A stretch of 64,000 nt of DNA from Prorocentrum cordatum (lineage: Eukaryota; Sar; Dinophyceae; Prorocentrales; Prorocentraceae). The DNA is taken from contig CAUYUJ010016471.1 of the NCBI GenBank assembly GCA_963575745.1, positions 430,504 to 494,503 of the forward strand. Reading direction: 5' to 3'. Below, piece after piece: positions 52,533 to 63,335 of the stretch (its first letter is position 1; each line of letters begins with the position of its first letter). The notes under the pieces are model-generated. The model made no database searches, was not told the DNA's origin, and saw nothing but the letters and a program-made list of their open reading frames with translations. A program made the translations under genes and the position numbers.

Positions 52533-53200
52533 CCCAACGTCTACGCCACAAGCCGTCTTCCCGCCCTCACACCATAGAGTAGCACCAGAGACCGAGCACA
52601 AGTAGAGGTCGCCATTCTGAACAGCCATCGCGAACCAATGCAGAGGCCAGGGGTGTGACGTCCACGAGGACGCGTGCCAGGTGCGCCGCGGGCACCAGGT
52701 GCGCTAAGTGACCAGGGGGGGTAGCATGTCGACCTCCCCCCACCGCCATCCTTGTCAAAAGCCATGCAAAACGGGGGCAGGGTGGTCAGCACGGTGTACA
52801 GCGCGCGCACCCGCGGTGGGTTCAGATGTGTTTTTGACAGGGGTTGTGGGGCAGAGCACAGCGGACAATGACGATTACACCCCCAGCCCTCCCTGCACAA
52901 AAACATGCATAGTGGTCGCGCAGTGCCCGCTCATGATCCAGATTTTGCCGCCACGTACGTCTTTTTGTATTTTCACAGGCGTGGTGGTGGGGCTTCTGGT
53001 TCTTCGTTGGCGGCCCGTCGAGTGGGGGAGGGCGTGTTTAGTGTGCAATGGTGAACTCCCCCCGAAGGGGAAGAGGGGGTGTGAAGAGGAAGCGTTCAAC
53101 CGCACACGCCCAGAAGGCTGACGCGACTCCACCTCCCTCCCGCCCCCTGCCTCACCGCGTCTCGCCCACACTCTCCCGAACGGCTTGCAGGGCTCCCTGT
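52533..53200. other. Unassigned stretch
   Basis: Mixed sequence with several short frames; nothing recognisable. Confidence 0.3.
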
Positions 53201-53860
53201 GGCAAGACCTCCAGCGTCCCCCAGCCCGGCGCGCCTCCGCGCGGCGCCCCTCGCGGAGGGGCGCCGGCGGCCCGTCGCGGCGATCGCCCCAGCAGGGGCC
53301 GGCGGGGAGCGCGGAGGGAGCGGGACGGAGAGCGCCCGGGGAGCTCTTCTCCTCTCGCTGGCCTCGCTCCGGCCGCCGGGGCCCGCCCGCCGTGGCCCGA
53401 GGCTGCCGAGGCCCCGGCGGCGGCGGCGCGCCCACCCGCGATGGCTGACGCCCTGGGCCCGCCCGGCAGCGCCGGCGGCCGCGGCGGGCCCGCGCCGTGC
53501 GCGGCAAGCCGCTTCGCGGTCGCCTACGGCGACGCGGCGGCGCAGTGCCGGCCCCCCCGCCGCTGCGCCGCGCGGCGGCGGGGCGGCCCGGCCCGTGGCC
53601 GGCGGGCGGCCCGGCTGCCCCGCTGCCGCTGATGGCGGCCCGGCGCGGGCTGCCGGCGCAGGGCCCGCAGGCGCCTCCGCCGCCGCCCGCCCAGCCCCCG
53701 CCCAGCCCCGCCGCGGCGGGCGCGCTGTGGTGCCCGGTGCTCTCGGGCGGCGCGGAAGCGCCGTCTGCGCCCCCGCGGCTAAGCCCGCCGTCGCCGCCGC
53801 CGTCGCTGCCATGCTCGCCGCGGACGCCGCTCAGCGCGCGGAGCCAGCCGCCGGCCTGGG
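53201..53860. other. Extremely GC-rich stretch
   Basis: GCGGCGGGCCCGCG-type sequence that is open in nearly every frame (284 residues plus, 343 minus). Ala/Arg/Pro/Gly composition in every frame argues that none is a real protein. A CpG-island-like function is possible. Confidence 0.4.
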
Positions 53861-53934
53861 CGGGAGAGGTCCGCCTGGACATCTGCAAGGACAGCGTCGG
53901 CGGCAAGCCAAGGCAGGAAGTGAGAGGGGGCAGG

Positions 53935-54060
53935 CCTCCTCAGGAGGCGACGGAGCTTCTCAGAAGCCCTCGCGCCTTCTGGGAAGCAGTCTGTGTCGTC
54001 TGAGAAGGCTTAGAAAGCTCCTCAGGTGGCCCGAGGCCGTTAGAGCCTTCTGAAAAGGCC
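53935..54060. repeat. CTTCTCAGAAGCCCTCGCGC fragment
   Basis: Shares CTTCTCAGAAGCCCTCGCGC and CCTTCTG with 59955-60060 and, reversed, with 57770-57800. Confidence 0.75.
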
Positions 54061-54107
54061 CGCCCCCTCGGCAAAGCCTGCACGAGCTCTGCGATCGCTT
54101 GCGAAGC

Positions 54108-54255
54108 CTACATACGCCAGGAGACGAAGACAGGATAAGGCGCGTGGATAAGTGGCGGGTCCCGCTTCTGTGCAGAATCGGCGCGCGTCGTCGCCAAATC
54201 AGGTGTCACTGGCTTCATGTTTCGGCGGATACTTTCCCGATCCGTGGATTCCTCT
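54108..54255. mobile_element. Family D element, copy 2
   Basis: TACGCCAGGAGACGAAGACA, GGCGCGTGGATAAGTGGCGG, TTCATGTTTCGGCGGATACT and GATCCGTGGATTC in order. The palindromic end is shortened. Confidence 0.65.
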
Positions 54256-54479
54256 CGCTCTGTGGGGTGAACGTCCAGAATGGGTACAGTCGACCCGCAT
54301 AGTAAAGATAGGCATCCCTCCCAAGGGTACCCTTGCATCCTTGCCTCCTGGGTCCATCCTTGGACACTTTCTTTGGCCGCGCCCCGCTCGAAACGCTTCG
54401 AAATGGGCGTCCAAGGTCCTTGCATCCTTATCGCGCATCCTTACTATCCGGTGTGACTGTAGAGAATGTGCGTTTGGGC

Positions 54480-54990
54480 TCTCGATGACTCTTGGAGCCT
54501 CTTGGGGACATCTTGGGGTTGCTTGGGGGCTTGTTGGGTTCTTGGGGGCGTCTTCGGCCGGCTTTGGGCGCTCTTGGGCCGTCTGGCGCCTTCTGGCCGT
54601 CTTGGGGGCCTCTCTGGGCCGTCTCGGGGCCTCCAAGGGCTGTGTTAGGGGGTCTCTTGGGCCGTCTCGGGGCCGTTTGGGCCGCCTGGGTGCTGTCTTG
54701 GGGGTCTCTTGGGCCACCTTGGGGCCCTCTTGGGCCGTGCTGGGGCCCTCTTGGGGGCTTCTTGGGCCGTCTTGGGGCCATCTTGGCGGCCTCTGGGGCT
54801 GTTTGGGGGTGTCCGTCCGAAGCGCGAGACTGCGAGAGCGCTGAAATTTGCTTGTGGAGGCTCTATTCGGGGTCCTCTTGAAGCCCTCCTGGGTGGTCCT
54901 GAGGGCCTGTTGGGCCGTCTTGGGGGCCTCTTCGGGACCATCTTGGGCCGTCTTGGAGCTGTCTTGGGCCATCTGGAGACCCTCCAGTCC
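54480..54990 (+). repeat. GGGGCCGTCTTGG array with core, copy D
   Basis: Dense CTCTTGGGCCGTCTTGGGG words. The core at about 54810-54870 contains GAAGCGCGAGACTGCGAGAG and GCTGAAATTTG, aligning with the cores at 11558 and 60948. Confidence 0.85.
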
Positions 54991-55157
54991 CTCTTCGACC
55001 GTTGAGAAGCCCAAGAAGCCGAGTATCCTCAGCCAGAAAACGTTCCACCACGTTTGCTCCGTGGATGGGGCGTAGCTCCTGTGGGGGGTGAGGGGGGGTA
55101 GGGGGCACGCACGGGATGTTTTAGATTCCAGCCTTCGCAGACTTGCTTCTGGCAACT

Positions 55158-55222
55158 TTTTCCTTCTGGACGTGGATTTGGCGCCCACCCGCCAGATCCA
55201 CGGATCCGCAATCCATGTTACC
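55158..55222. mobile_element. Family D palindrome, copy 3
   Basis: GACGTGGATTTGGCGCC and CGCCAGATCCACGGATCC form the palindrome, followed by GCAATCCATG. Confidence 0.75.
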
Positions 55223-55955
55223 GCGCGCCCGACCTACCCCTACGGGTCCAATCGCCGCTGGGAGTGTCGGGTACCCCCGCTGGGGTTCATCTGGCTGCAG
55301 GCATCCTTCAAATGCCGAGCCCCAGCAGTTTTTGTTCCGAATCCTGACATGCGGGGATAGGGATCATGTGAGCGACGACATTGGTGCGTAAGCTTCCCTC
55401 ATAAGCTCGCGCATGAGCGCCTTCCTCTCCGATGTAGCGTGCCGCGCTGGCGGTCCGGGTAAGCCACCCCGTAAGGTCGCTATGCCATCTCGCGTAAGGC
55501 CTGTTGTTGATCGTCGCTCATGTGTAGCTGCCAACGAGCACAATAGCTTTGGATTCGGAGGTCTATGCGCAACTCCTGGGCCAGCACAGGACCCCGCTTA
55601 TATACCCCCCCACACCCCTGGCGGCGCCTCCGGGCGGCCCCGGCGCGCTCCGTGCGCCAGAGAACAGGGCGCGGGGATCCCCGAGCGCGGTTCATTTCTC
55701 GCTAATTCTAAGAAGAACAAACTGCATAAGCATAAATTCTTTACGCTTCGCGTATCCCCACCAGCCCATGTCACAACAGCAACTCATGCGAAGCATGCCG
55801 ACAGTCGTGTTTTTCAGGCGTGTGTCCGTTTGGCCCCGCATATCTCCCCTGTTCCTCCTTCCTCCCGCCTCCTTGTACATCCTCCTTGTGGGGGGAGCGG
55901 GAGAAGGACGAGGCGGAGGAGGAGGGAGAGAAAGCGCTCCTCGTGATTTGAGTCG
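55223..55955. other. Unassigned stretch
   Basis: Several open frames without recognisable domains; 55690-55760 is locally AT-richer. Confidence 0.3.
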
Positions 55956-56345
55956 TTTGGGGTTTCTCGTCCTGGTGTGAGTCGTTCGGGCCCTTCTTCC
56001 TGGTGTGAGTCGTTCGGGCTCTTCGTGGTGTGAGTCGTTCGGGCTCTTCGTCCTGGTGTGAGTCGTTCGGGCTTCTCGTGGTGTGAGTTGTTCGGGCCCC
56101 TCATCCTGGTGTGAGTCGTTCGGGCCCCTCCTCCTGGTGTGACTCGTTCGGGCTCCTCGTGGTGTGAGTCGTTCGGGGCCCGCGTCGTGGTGTGAGTCGT
56201 TCGGGCTCCTCGTGGTGTGAGTCGTTCGGGCGCCTCGTCCTGGTGTGAGTCGTTCGGGCCCCTCCTTGTGGTGTGAGTCGTTCGGGCTCTTCGTGGTGTG
56301 AGTCGTTCGGGCCCCTCGTCCTGGTGTGAGTCGTTCGGGCTCCTC
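55956..56345. repeat. GTGTGAGTCGTTCGGGC tandem repeat, about 14 copies
   Basis: Two unit lengths alternate (about 25 and 28 bp) depending on whether the linker is CTCTTCGTG or CTCCTCGTCCTG. Confidence 0.93.
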
Positions 56346-56580
56346 GTGGGGCCTCTTGGGGGCCTCTTGGAGCCTCTTGGGGCCTCTTGGGGGCCTCTTG
56401 GGGGCCTCTTGGGGGCCTCTTGGGGGCCTCCTGGGGCCTCTGGGGGCCTCTTGGGGGCCTCTTGGGGGCCTCTTGGGGGCCTCTTGGGGCCTCTTGGGGG
56501 CCTCTTTGGGGCCTCTTGGAAGCCTCTTGGGAGGCTCCTGGTGGCCTCTTGGGGCCATCTTGGGGCCTCTTGCGACCTCC
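56346..56580. repeat. GGGGGCCTCTT tandem repeat
   Basis: About 18-20 copies of an 11-12-bp unit, GGGGGCCTCTTG, directly following the previous array. Confidence 0.93.
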
Positions 56581-57151
56581 TCAGAAGCGCAAAGAAGCGC
56601 TGCCCCCTGAGAAGGACAAAATGAGCCCAAAACCTTCGTAAAATCAATGATTTTGCTATGAAGGAAGATGAGCGCGGCCCCCTCGGGAGGCCAAAATGGG
56701 GCCAAAACCCTCGTAAAAGCAAGGATTTTGGCTTCACAGAAGAGGAGAGGGTCCCAAGTGCGTCCCCCCGTCGGGGCCAGAATCCTCGTGAGGGTCGTCG
56801 CTTTTTGGCCCTCCCAGGAGTCGAAAAAGACCCCTCCAACCACCCGCGGCCCGCCCTCTCCAGACCCAGGGGGAGGGGGTAGGGGGAGGGGTAAACCCCT
56901 CCCCGAAGGGGAAGAAGGGGGGTTGAGGACAGAGGGGGCTCGCTAAACCACTCACGCCCTAAAGGGCTGGTGGGATTTTCGGCGCTCCACTGCCGCTCCA
57001 CGCGGATTTCTTGGATCCGCGCCGGGCCCCCCTGGCGGCGCCTCCAGCGCCGCCCTTGGCGCGTTCCGCGCGCCAGGGAGGGGGGTCAGCGCAGATCCAA
57101 GACATCCGCGCGGAGCGCCAAAAGTCTATTTTTGTGTCGTTTTTACTTCTT
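56581..57151. other. Unassigned stretch with a CGCGGAT inverted pair
   Basis: CACGCGGATTTCTTGGATCC (about 56998) and GATCCAAGACATCCGCGCGG (about 57095) are inverted around a GC-rich centre, suggesting another fold-back element of about 120 bp. Confidence 0.55.
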
Positions 57152-57257
57152 CTACGAATGCTCGCTTCGATGCAATGGATCTTGAATCCCCCGCGGCGGA
57201 TCCGGGTCCACTGCTAGTACTTGCTGCGCTAGTGGTGGAGCGCGCTTGTCTGGGGGA
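57152..57257. mobile_element. MITE family A, truncated copy 3
   Basis: The right half, GCGGCGGATCC...AGTGGTGGAGCGCGCTTGTC, matches copies 1 and 2. The left inverted repeat is missing. Confidence 0.65.
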
Positions 57258-57281
57258 GGGTGGCCAAGCGTCGACCCCGAA

Positions 57282-57575
57282 CCCTGAGATCCGACGTTGC
57301 GAAAACAGATTGCAGCATCGCGAGACATCCTGACGCGAGCCCCAGACCCCCTCTTTCTGCGGCATGTGTCGAGCCGCGTCGACCTGTGCTGTGATGGTCA
57401 ACGCCAGCCCAGCTCGAGCTGGGCAAGGCCAACGCCGGCCCAGATCGACCGAATCCCTGAGGTCCGACGTTGCGACAAAATTGGAGCATCGCGGGCAATC
57501 CCGAATCAGGCCTGAACCCCCTCTTTCTGCGGCATGTGTCGAGCCGCACCGACCTGTGCTGTGATGGTCCCGGGG
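57282..57575. repeat. 173-bp tandem duplication in the left arm
   Basis: CCTGAGATCCGACGTTGCG...CTTTCTGCGGCATGTGTCG...CCTGTGCTGTGATGGTC occurs from 57282 and again from 57455. Confidence 0.88.
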
Positions 57576-57800
57576 GCCGCCACTTGGCGCAAAACGCCCT
57601 GTGCCGCAAGATTGCGACGCCCGGGTCTCCGGGAAGAGGTCGCGGCGCGGACCTCCGAAAGCCTGTGCCGTTGCCGCTCTCTCTCTCTCTCTCTCTCTCT
57701 CTCGCTTTGGGGTTCCTCAGCCTTCCGAGCAGCCCTCGATGTGCCTTCTCCGAAGACAGAGACGGCTCCCTCAGAAGGCGCGAGCGCGAGGGCCTCTGAG
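57401..57800 (+). repeat. Left arm of a large inverted repeat
   Basis: Matches 59945-60414 in reverse orientation along most of its length: CAGCTCGAGCTGGGCAAGGC, CCGACGTTGCGACAAAAT, CATCGCGGGCAATCCCGAA, GCGGACCTCCGAAAG, the CT tract, and CGCTTTGGGGTTCCTCAGCC. Confidence 0.85.
57677..57708. repeat. CT dinucleotide tract
   Basis: About 15 CT units. In the right arm of the inverted repeat the corresponding GA tract is interrupted. Confidence 0.95.
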
Positions 57801-58350
57801 CAGCCCCGCCGCCTTTCCAGAAGGCCCGCCCTCTCCCACTTCCCCCATGGGCTCGCCGCCGACGTCCTCTCTGGCTTTCTGGCCGGGGGGCTGCTGAGAA
57901 GCTGCCCCCAGCCGCTCGCTCCACCTCGGAGCCCGTGGGCCCTCTGGGCCTCGTGAGGGATGCCCGGGAGGCCACGGGGGGCCTCCTCGGAAGTCCTGGG
58001 GGCAGCTTGGGCCACAGGCACTTCTGGCAAGGGGGGGAAGCGGCAGAGGGGAACGAGGGGGAGGCGTTGACAGATGAACGCGGCATGAGTGTTCGCTATT
58101 TTGTTCCAAGGCTTGAATCACCTCGGCCCTCATCATTGTCGTTTCCGAGAAACGTCCCTGAGCGTTTTTCCCAAGCAGTCCTGCCCGCTCCGATTCCTTC
58201 TCTGGCTGTGCGCTTACTGAGCGGCTTCACCTGCGGGGGTGCTGATTCCCCAACCAGAGCTTGCCTCTGTAGGGGTCCTAGCGGATTCATATGGTTAGGT
58301 TAGTTGCGTCGCCGATTTTGGCGGCCCGCCCAGGTGCCCGGGTGCCCTAT
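57801..58350. other. Interior of the inverted-repeat structure, part 1
   Basis: GC-rich then mixed sequence. No transposase or other recognised protein. Confidence 0.35.
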
Positions 58351-58432
58351 AGCCCAACAGCCCAACAGCCCTCTAGCCCTATAGCACTACAGCCCCATTG
58401 CCCTGTAGCCCCATAGCCCCATAGCCCCAAAA
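58351..58432. repeat. ATAGCCCCA minisatellite
   Basis: About nine degenerate 8-10-bp units of the type CCTATAGCC, CAACAGCC and CATAGCCC. Confidence 0.88.
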
Positions 58433-58609
58433 AGATTATGATTGGGGCTGCTCTCCGGTATCATTCTGAGGGTATTGGGGCTCCGGAGGAGCCGCTCGGC
58501 GGCACGCTGCCCGTGGCCGAGCTCACGCCCAGGATACCCCCCCCGCCGGCCCTGGCCCCGCCGCTGGGCGCCAGCCCGCCCGGCGCCCAGAAGCGGCACC
58601 ACGAGGAGC

Positions 58610-59500
58610 CGAGCGGCTCAGAGGTGGGTCCTCGAGGGACGGGGGCCCGGAGGGCGAGTGGAGCGACGCAGGAAGACGGGGCCCAGAGGAGGAGAAAGTT
58701 CCGCTACCGCTGCCTTTCGCCCGTTCTCCCATGTGGGCCTCCTGGGGGGCCCTCGTCGCCACCGCCGCATTCGCCTCGAAATCCTGGCCACGCACCGAAG
58801 GAGAGGTCTGGGGAGTAAGGTATCGGGTATCGGTACCTTTTGGTTTCCCTAGGGGTCGTAAGCGCTCCCTCCTCCACGTGGTGCGCCTGGAATTCGCACC
58901 GCGGGGAGGAGGGCGGCTCAGAGGTGGGGCCCCGAGGGACGGGGGCCCAGAGGACGAGTGGCCTCGGACAGTGGACGTGCCGCTTGGGATCCTTCTCCCG
59001 TCCTCAGGGCCTCATCCGTCAGGGGCCATGAGGGCCGAGGCCCGCAGGGACGGGGCCCTGAGGGACGGGACAGATTGGTGGCGGATGTGGACCGGGCGCG
59101 AGATCCAGCCCCGGGCCCTGGGCCCGGATGAAGGGGGCAGTAAGGCCAAGGAGGACGAGTTGAGCGACGCAGGAAACGGGGTCATTTCCACGGACCTTGG
59201 CGCGTAAGCTAGGTCGCGAGGAGCTGGCGGCTCAAAGATTGGGCCCCTTGAGGACCCAGACAAGTTCGCGCTGAGGAAAAAATGCGACGGGAGGTTTTTG
59301 ACCTTTTTCGGCTTGTGGGGGCCCTCGCTGGGCCTCGGGACCGCCGTCAAGAAACGACTCGGGATGAAAACCGGCCCCGGGGAAAGGGTCGGGACGTCCA
59401 GGGGGCCGCGTATGGAAGAGTCAGGACGCTTCATGTCTGGGGAAGACGAGCGGCCTCAAGCAGTGAAGGTTCCACCTGGGATCCCTCGACGCTACCTTCG
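58610..59500. repeat. Dispersed GGCTCAGAGGTGGG / GAGGGACGGGG repeats
   Basis: GCGGCTCAGAGGTGGG...GAGGGACGGGGGCCC occurs near 58615 and 58915. GAGCGACGCAGGAA occurs near 58660 and 59163. GACGAG(T/C)GGCCTC occurs near 58957 and 59446. A third GCTCAAAGATTGGGCCCC is near 59232. Confidence 0.75.
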
Positions 59501-59944
59501 GGCCGCCAGCGGATTGATGGACAAAATCCTGCACCACCCGCGCGACCAGGGTGCCTGCGCAAACTTCCCGCGCCCCCCTGCCCACGATTCAATGTTGGTT
59601 GGCACTGCCAGCGGGGCGCAAGGTTTCGACCAGTCGGCAGATCGACAAATCGCGGTGCAGCCCGCCAGGATCACACTGGGGGCGCGGGGGGTGCTTGCAC
59701 AAGTCAACACCAAAGGTTCGGGAGTGCGTCCATCAACCGTCCCTCTATGGGCCCCCATCGATGTAACTAACGCCGAGAGGAGCCAGACGGGGACGCTGCT
59801 GGCGGGTCCGCCGCCGCCGAGCGCGAGGGCGAGGACACCGCGGAGTTCCCGTCGGGCGCGCGGCTTGCCGCGGACAGGACTCCCCCGCCTGGGTCCACTA
59901 CGATCCGTGAGATCTGGGGAGTGTGAGGTGGCGGGCCTTCTCAG

Positions 59945-60414
59945 AAGGCGGTGGGGCTTCTCAGAAGCCCTCGCGCCTTCTGAGGAACCGAATCTGTGTT
60001 TGGAGGAGGCGCATAGACATGGGGCTTCTCAGAAGCCCTCGCGCCTTCTGAGGAGCCGAATCTGTGTTTGGAGAAGGCACGTAGACAGCTACTCGGAAGG
60101 CTGAGGAACCCCAAAGCGAGAGAGAGAGAGGGGCAGAGAGAGTGGCAGAGGCACAGCCTTTCGGAGGTGCGCACCGCGACTTTTTCCCTAAGACCTGGGC
60201 TCTGCAATCGCATCTTTCCACGCCGGGCGTTTTCGCTCGTTGTCGGGCCCCGAGACCAGCACGGACCGATCTGGCTCGACGAATGCCCCAGAGAGAGGGG
60301 GTCCAGGCTTGGTTCGGGATTGCCCGCGATGTTCCGATTTTGTCGCAACGTCGGACCTCAGGGACTCGGTCGATCTGGGCCAGCGTTGGCCTTGCCCAGC
60401 TCGAGCTGGCTCGG
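59945..60414 (-). repeat. Right arm of the large inverted repeat
   Basis: Inverted partner of 57401-57800. It contains its own 70-bp tandem duplication (GGGGCTTCTCAGAAGCCCTC at 59951 and 60020) and a GA tract at 60118-60150. Confidence 0.85.
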
Positions 60415-60719
60415 CTTCGGTGTTCCGGCGATCTGGTGTGGCCCGCTGTTCGCACGGCGCTGTTGGCGCGGTCGATTCGATTGGATTTCGACTCCATCTC
60501 TGTTCTTCCGGAGTCGATGCACATCCAGGTGCCTGCGGCAAGGCTGGCTGCCGTGCCAGCCCCGCACTCTGGGTGGCGACAGTTCAGCGCACAGGAAGCC
60601 CCGGCGTGAGACAGCTCGTGTCCCGAGGCTCTGGAGTGGCGTGATATGTTGCACACTCTTCCGCATGGTGTCCGGGTGTCTCTCCTTGTGTTCGTCGTCG
60701 TCTTCTTCCCTCCTCTCTT
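60415..60719. other. Unassigned stretch
   Basis: Mixed composition, short frames only, nothing recognised. Confidence 0.3.
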
Positions 60720-61170
60720 AGAGCTTCTTCTCCTGGGGACTCCTTGGGCAGTCTCTCAGGTGCTGTCGGAGCATTTCGGAGTTTGTTTTTGGGGCCTCTC
60801 TGGGTCACCTTGTTGGGCCGTCTTCGCGTCCTGGCGCCTCCGTGGGCCGTTTTCGAGGCCTCTTGGGCAGTCCTGAGAGCACCTTGGGCCGTCTTGGGAA
60901 CCCCTTGGGGCAATCTTGGAGGTCTCGTTGGCCGTCTTGGGCTGACGGAAGCCCGAGAAGGTGAGAACGCGAAAATTGATCAAGTTTTAACGGGGAAACA
61001 ATTCTTCAAACCTCTTCGGGCCCTGCTAGGAGCCCTCTTGGACCGTCTCGGGTGCTTGTTAGGCTGTCTTGACGCAATCTTGAGCCGTCGTGGGGCGATC
61101 TCGGATTGTCTTAGATGCATATCTGGCCATCTTGGCGGCCTTAGTGGCCTGCCAGGGCCGTCTTGGAAGT
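60720..61170 (+). repeat. GGGGCCGTCTTGG array with core, copy B
   Basis: The core at about 60945-61015 contains CCCGAGAAGGTGAGAACGCG and AAAATTGATCAAGTTTTAAC, flanked on both sides by GGGCCGTCTTGGG words. Confidence 0.85.
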
Positions 61171-61540
61171 CATCTCAGACATCGTGCACGTCTTGGAGAG
61201 CGCCAGGGAAGCATCGGGGCGCCTGTGAACTCGTGGGAGGAGGGGGGGTATGCACGCCCCGAGCGTGATGACAAGGGGGTGGCTCCCTGGAAGATTTGCA
61301 GGCACCCTATCAGGCAGCACTGGTCACTCTGCCACGCCTCAGTGTGCCGGGAAGAGGGCGCGGTGGCGGATTCCGCTCCGACCCAATCTCGCGATTCGAC
61401 ATTGGCTACTCCTGCCGCCTCGGGGAAGTGGTCTGAAACCCAGGGCCCTTGGGGGCAGTGGGCATGGCCAGGTTGGGGCGTGGGGGTGGGAGGAGAGTCG
61501 AGGCCGCCCAGCTGTGGTCCCAGCAGACGAGGTGTGAGGA
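61171..61540. other. Unassigned stretch
   Basis: No repeats obvious by eye and no recognised coding sequence. Confidence 0.3.
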
Positions 61541-61680
61541 TCGCGCCGCGTCGCGCCGCGTCGCCGCTGTGTCGGCGATGCGGCTCGATGCGGAGCCCAA
61601 TCTCTCCACGCCGACGGCGCCGATGCATCGCCAACGTCGCCGTTGCATCGCCGATGCATCGGCCATGCATTGGCGATGTG
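61541..61680. repeat. CGCCGCGT and CGATGCATCGCC short repeats
   Basis: GCGCCGCGTC in tandem, then several GATGCATCGCC words with embedded ATGCAT palindromes. Confidence 0.75.
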
Positions 61681-62827
61681 GTGCGATCCTCCGACCTCAT
61701 CAACTGGGACCCGCTTTGGGAGGCCTCCTAGAGAGAGGTCATGCATCCCTCGGTTCTGGAGGCGATGGATACTTTCTAGACTCCAGCCCCGAAAGGACTC
61801 CTGTCGCTCAGCGCGTCAGCGTCGAGTCCAAGGCTTCCGTATCGGAGAGGTCGGAGGGCGCCCACCGTGCCCATGCCCCGGTGGATTGGTTTCTCCAGTC
61901 CCGGCGTTTGATTTTGTCTTCGGCATCAGTGGGCCGCTGGGACCAGGAGAAGTGGAGCCGGGACGGTCGAGAGCTCGGGGGTCCGCGGACCGACGAGAGT
62001 CAATCCGTCGGAGGCTTGGGTGGTTGATACACCGACGCCGACCCTTGCCGGGCCGATCCTGGGCCCCAAAGGCGGGAATGGCGTGCGCGTGCGCGCTCCT
62101 CTCTTGGCCATTCCAGGAGATCGTACGCGCGGGTCCGGGGCCCGTGAGGTCGGTTTGGGATCCTCTGGAGTTGGTGTATTTGTCGGCGCCCTCCCAAAGA
62201 AGGGGCTCCACGGACAGCAGCCAGCCACGGAGGCAGAACCTCCGGGTCTCGAAGGTGGGGGTCGGGCGAACGGGGGCATTGGCACACGTGCGGGGGGGGG
62301 GGGACACGGCAGCTGCCGCGTGCGGTTGGTTGCAGCTCCGCCGCTCTGCGCCGGGAGGCGCTGGGGTGAGTGACTGCATGCGGCGGGCTCCCGACGCCAG
62401 ACGTCTTGTGCCTCGGTCTTCTCAAGACGGGATCCCCGCAGGTCCAGGCCCTCTTCCAGCCTCTCATCCTGGGCAGTCTTGCTGTTTTCCTGGGGCCTCG
62501 AAGAGGCGCCCAGAGACTGATGATGGCGAGAACAAACACGTCCTCACTTTTCCAAGGCGTTGGATGTTTGCCCCCCCCCCCCCCCATCCACTGTGCTACA
62601 GACGTTTTCGACAAAAAAACATCATCCAATCTGCGCCATGCCCCCGTGTTAGTATGGACGGAGCGAGGGGAGGGAAGGCAGTGGCCGCTTCTGGGAAGAA
62701 GTGGTCTTGTATTCTCTTGGCTCGAGCTGGTTCCTCCCCCTATAGGGGAGTTTGGCGCGCGAGCGCAGTCTTATCCACATGTTCGTTTCTCGTTGGGACT
62801 GGGGCATAGGGGACCCCCTCCCTGCAT
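61681..62827. other. Unassigned stretch, with family C fragment and C-run
   Basis: GCCGGGCCGATCCTGGGCCCC near 62045 relates to family C. A run of about 15 C lies at 62570-62585. Long frames have no recognisable domain. Confidence 0.4.
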
Positions 62828-63010
62828 ACGCCAGGCGATCGCAAACATGGATCAAGGGGGCGTGGATTAGCGACGGGTCCGGTTTCCATGGGACATTGCG
62901 GATTTCCGCAGCCGAACGAGGCGACACCGGCCGCATTATGGGCAGGGCACCTCCCCCGATCCATGGATTTGGCGACCGCGCGCCGAATCAATGGATCGCT
63001 AATCCATGCT
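62828..63010. mobile_element. Family D element, copy 4
   Basis: TACGCCAGGCGATCGCAAAC, GGGGCGTGGATTAGCGACGG, then about 75 bp and the diverged palindrome GATCCATGGATTTGGCG / CGCCGAATCAATGGATC with TAATCCATG. Confidence 0.7.
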
Positions 63011-63059
63011 TGCGTGCCCCCGGTTGCATACGATGGTATACGATGCCGCCGAAGGGCGG

Positions 63060-63335
63060 TGGCGGACGCCGCAGTGTCTCCCGGCCGGCCCGCGGCTGCG
63101 GGCCCGCGGCGCGGCCGTGGGAGGGCAGGCGGTCGGCCGTCCCCCGCACGGGCTGCCCCGCCCGCGGGAGCCTCCGCGCGCGGCCGCGGGCCCGCAGGCG
63201 GTCGGGCGTCCCCAAGGCGGGGCGCCCCCCCCCCCGGCTGGGGCCTGCCCGCGCGGGCGCCGCCGGAGGGGCGCGCCCCGCCGGACCCGCCCCGCACGGC
63301 TGCGGCCGGGAGGGCCCCGGCGGGCTCCTTGCAAG
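63060..63335. repeat. GC-rich imperfect direct repeats
   Basis: GCGGGCCCGC(G/A)GGCG and GGCGGTCGG(C/G)CGTCCCC recur with a period of about 75 bp. All frames are Arg/Pro/Ala/Gly-rich. Confidence 0.65.

Noticed and set aside
53199-54053. 284-residue plus-strand and overlapping 343-residue minus-strand frames
   Set aside because: The DNA is extremely GC-rich, so stops are rare in all frames. Neither frame shows a domain or a change in composition.
55692-57001. 383- and 395-residue minus-strand frames with GPQEAPKRPP repeats
   Set aside because: They read through two tandem arrays (GTGTGAGTCG and GGGGGCCTCTT); the peptides are repeat translations.
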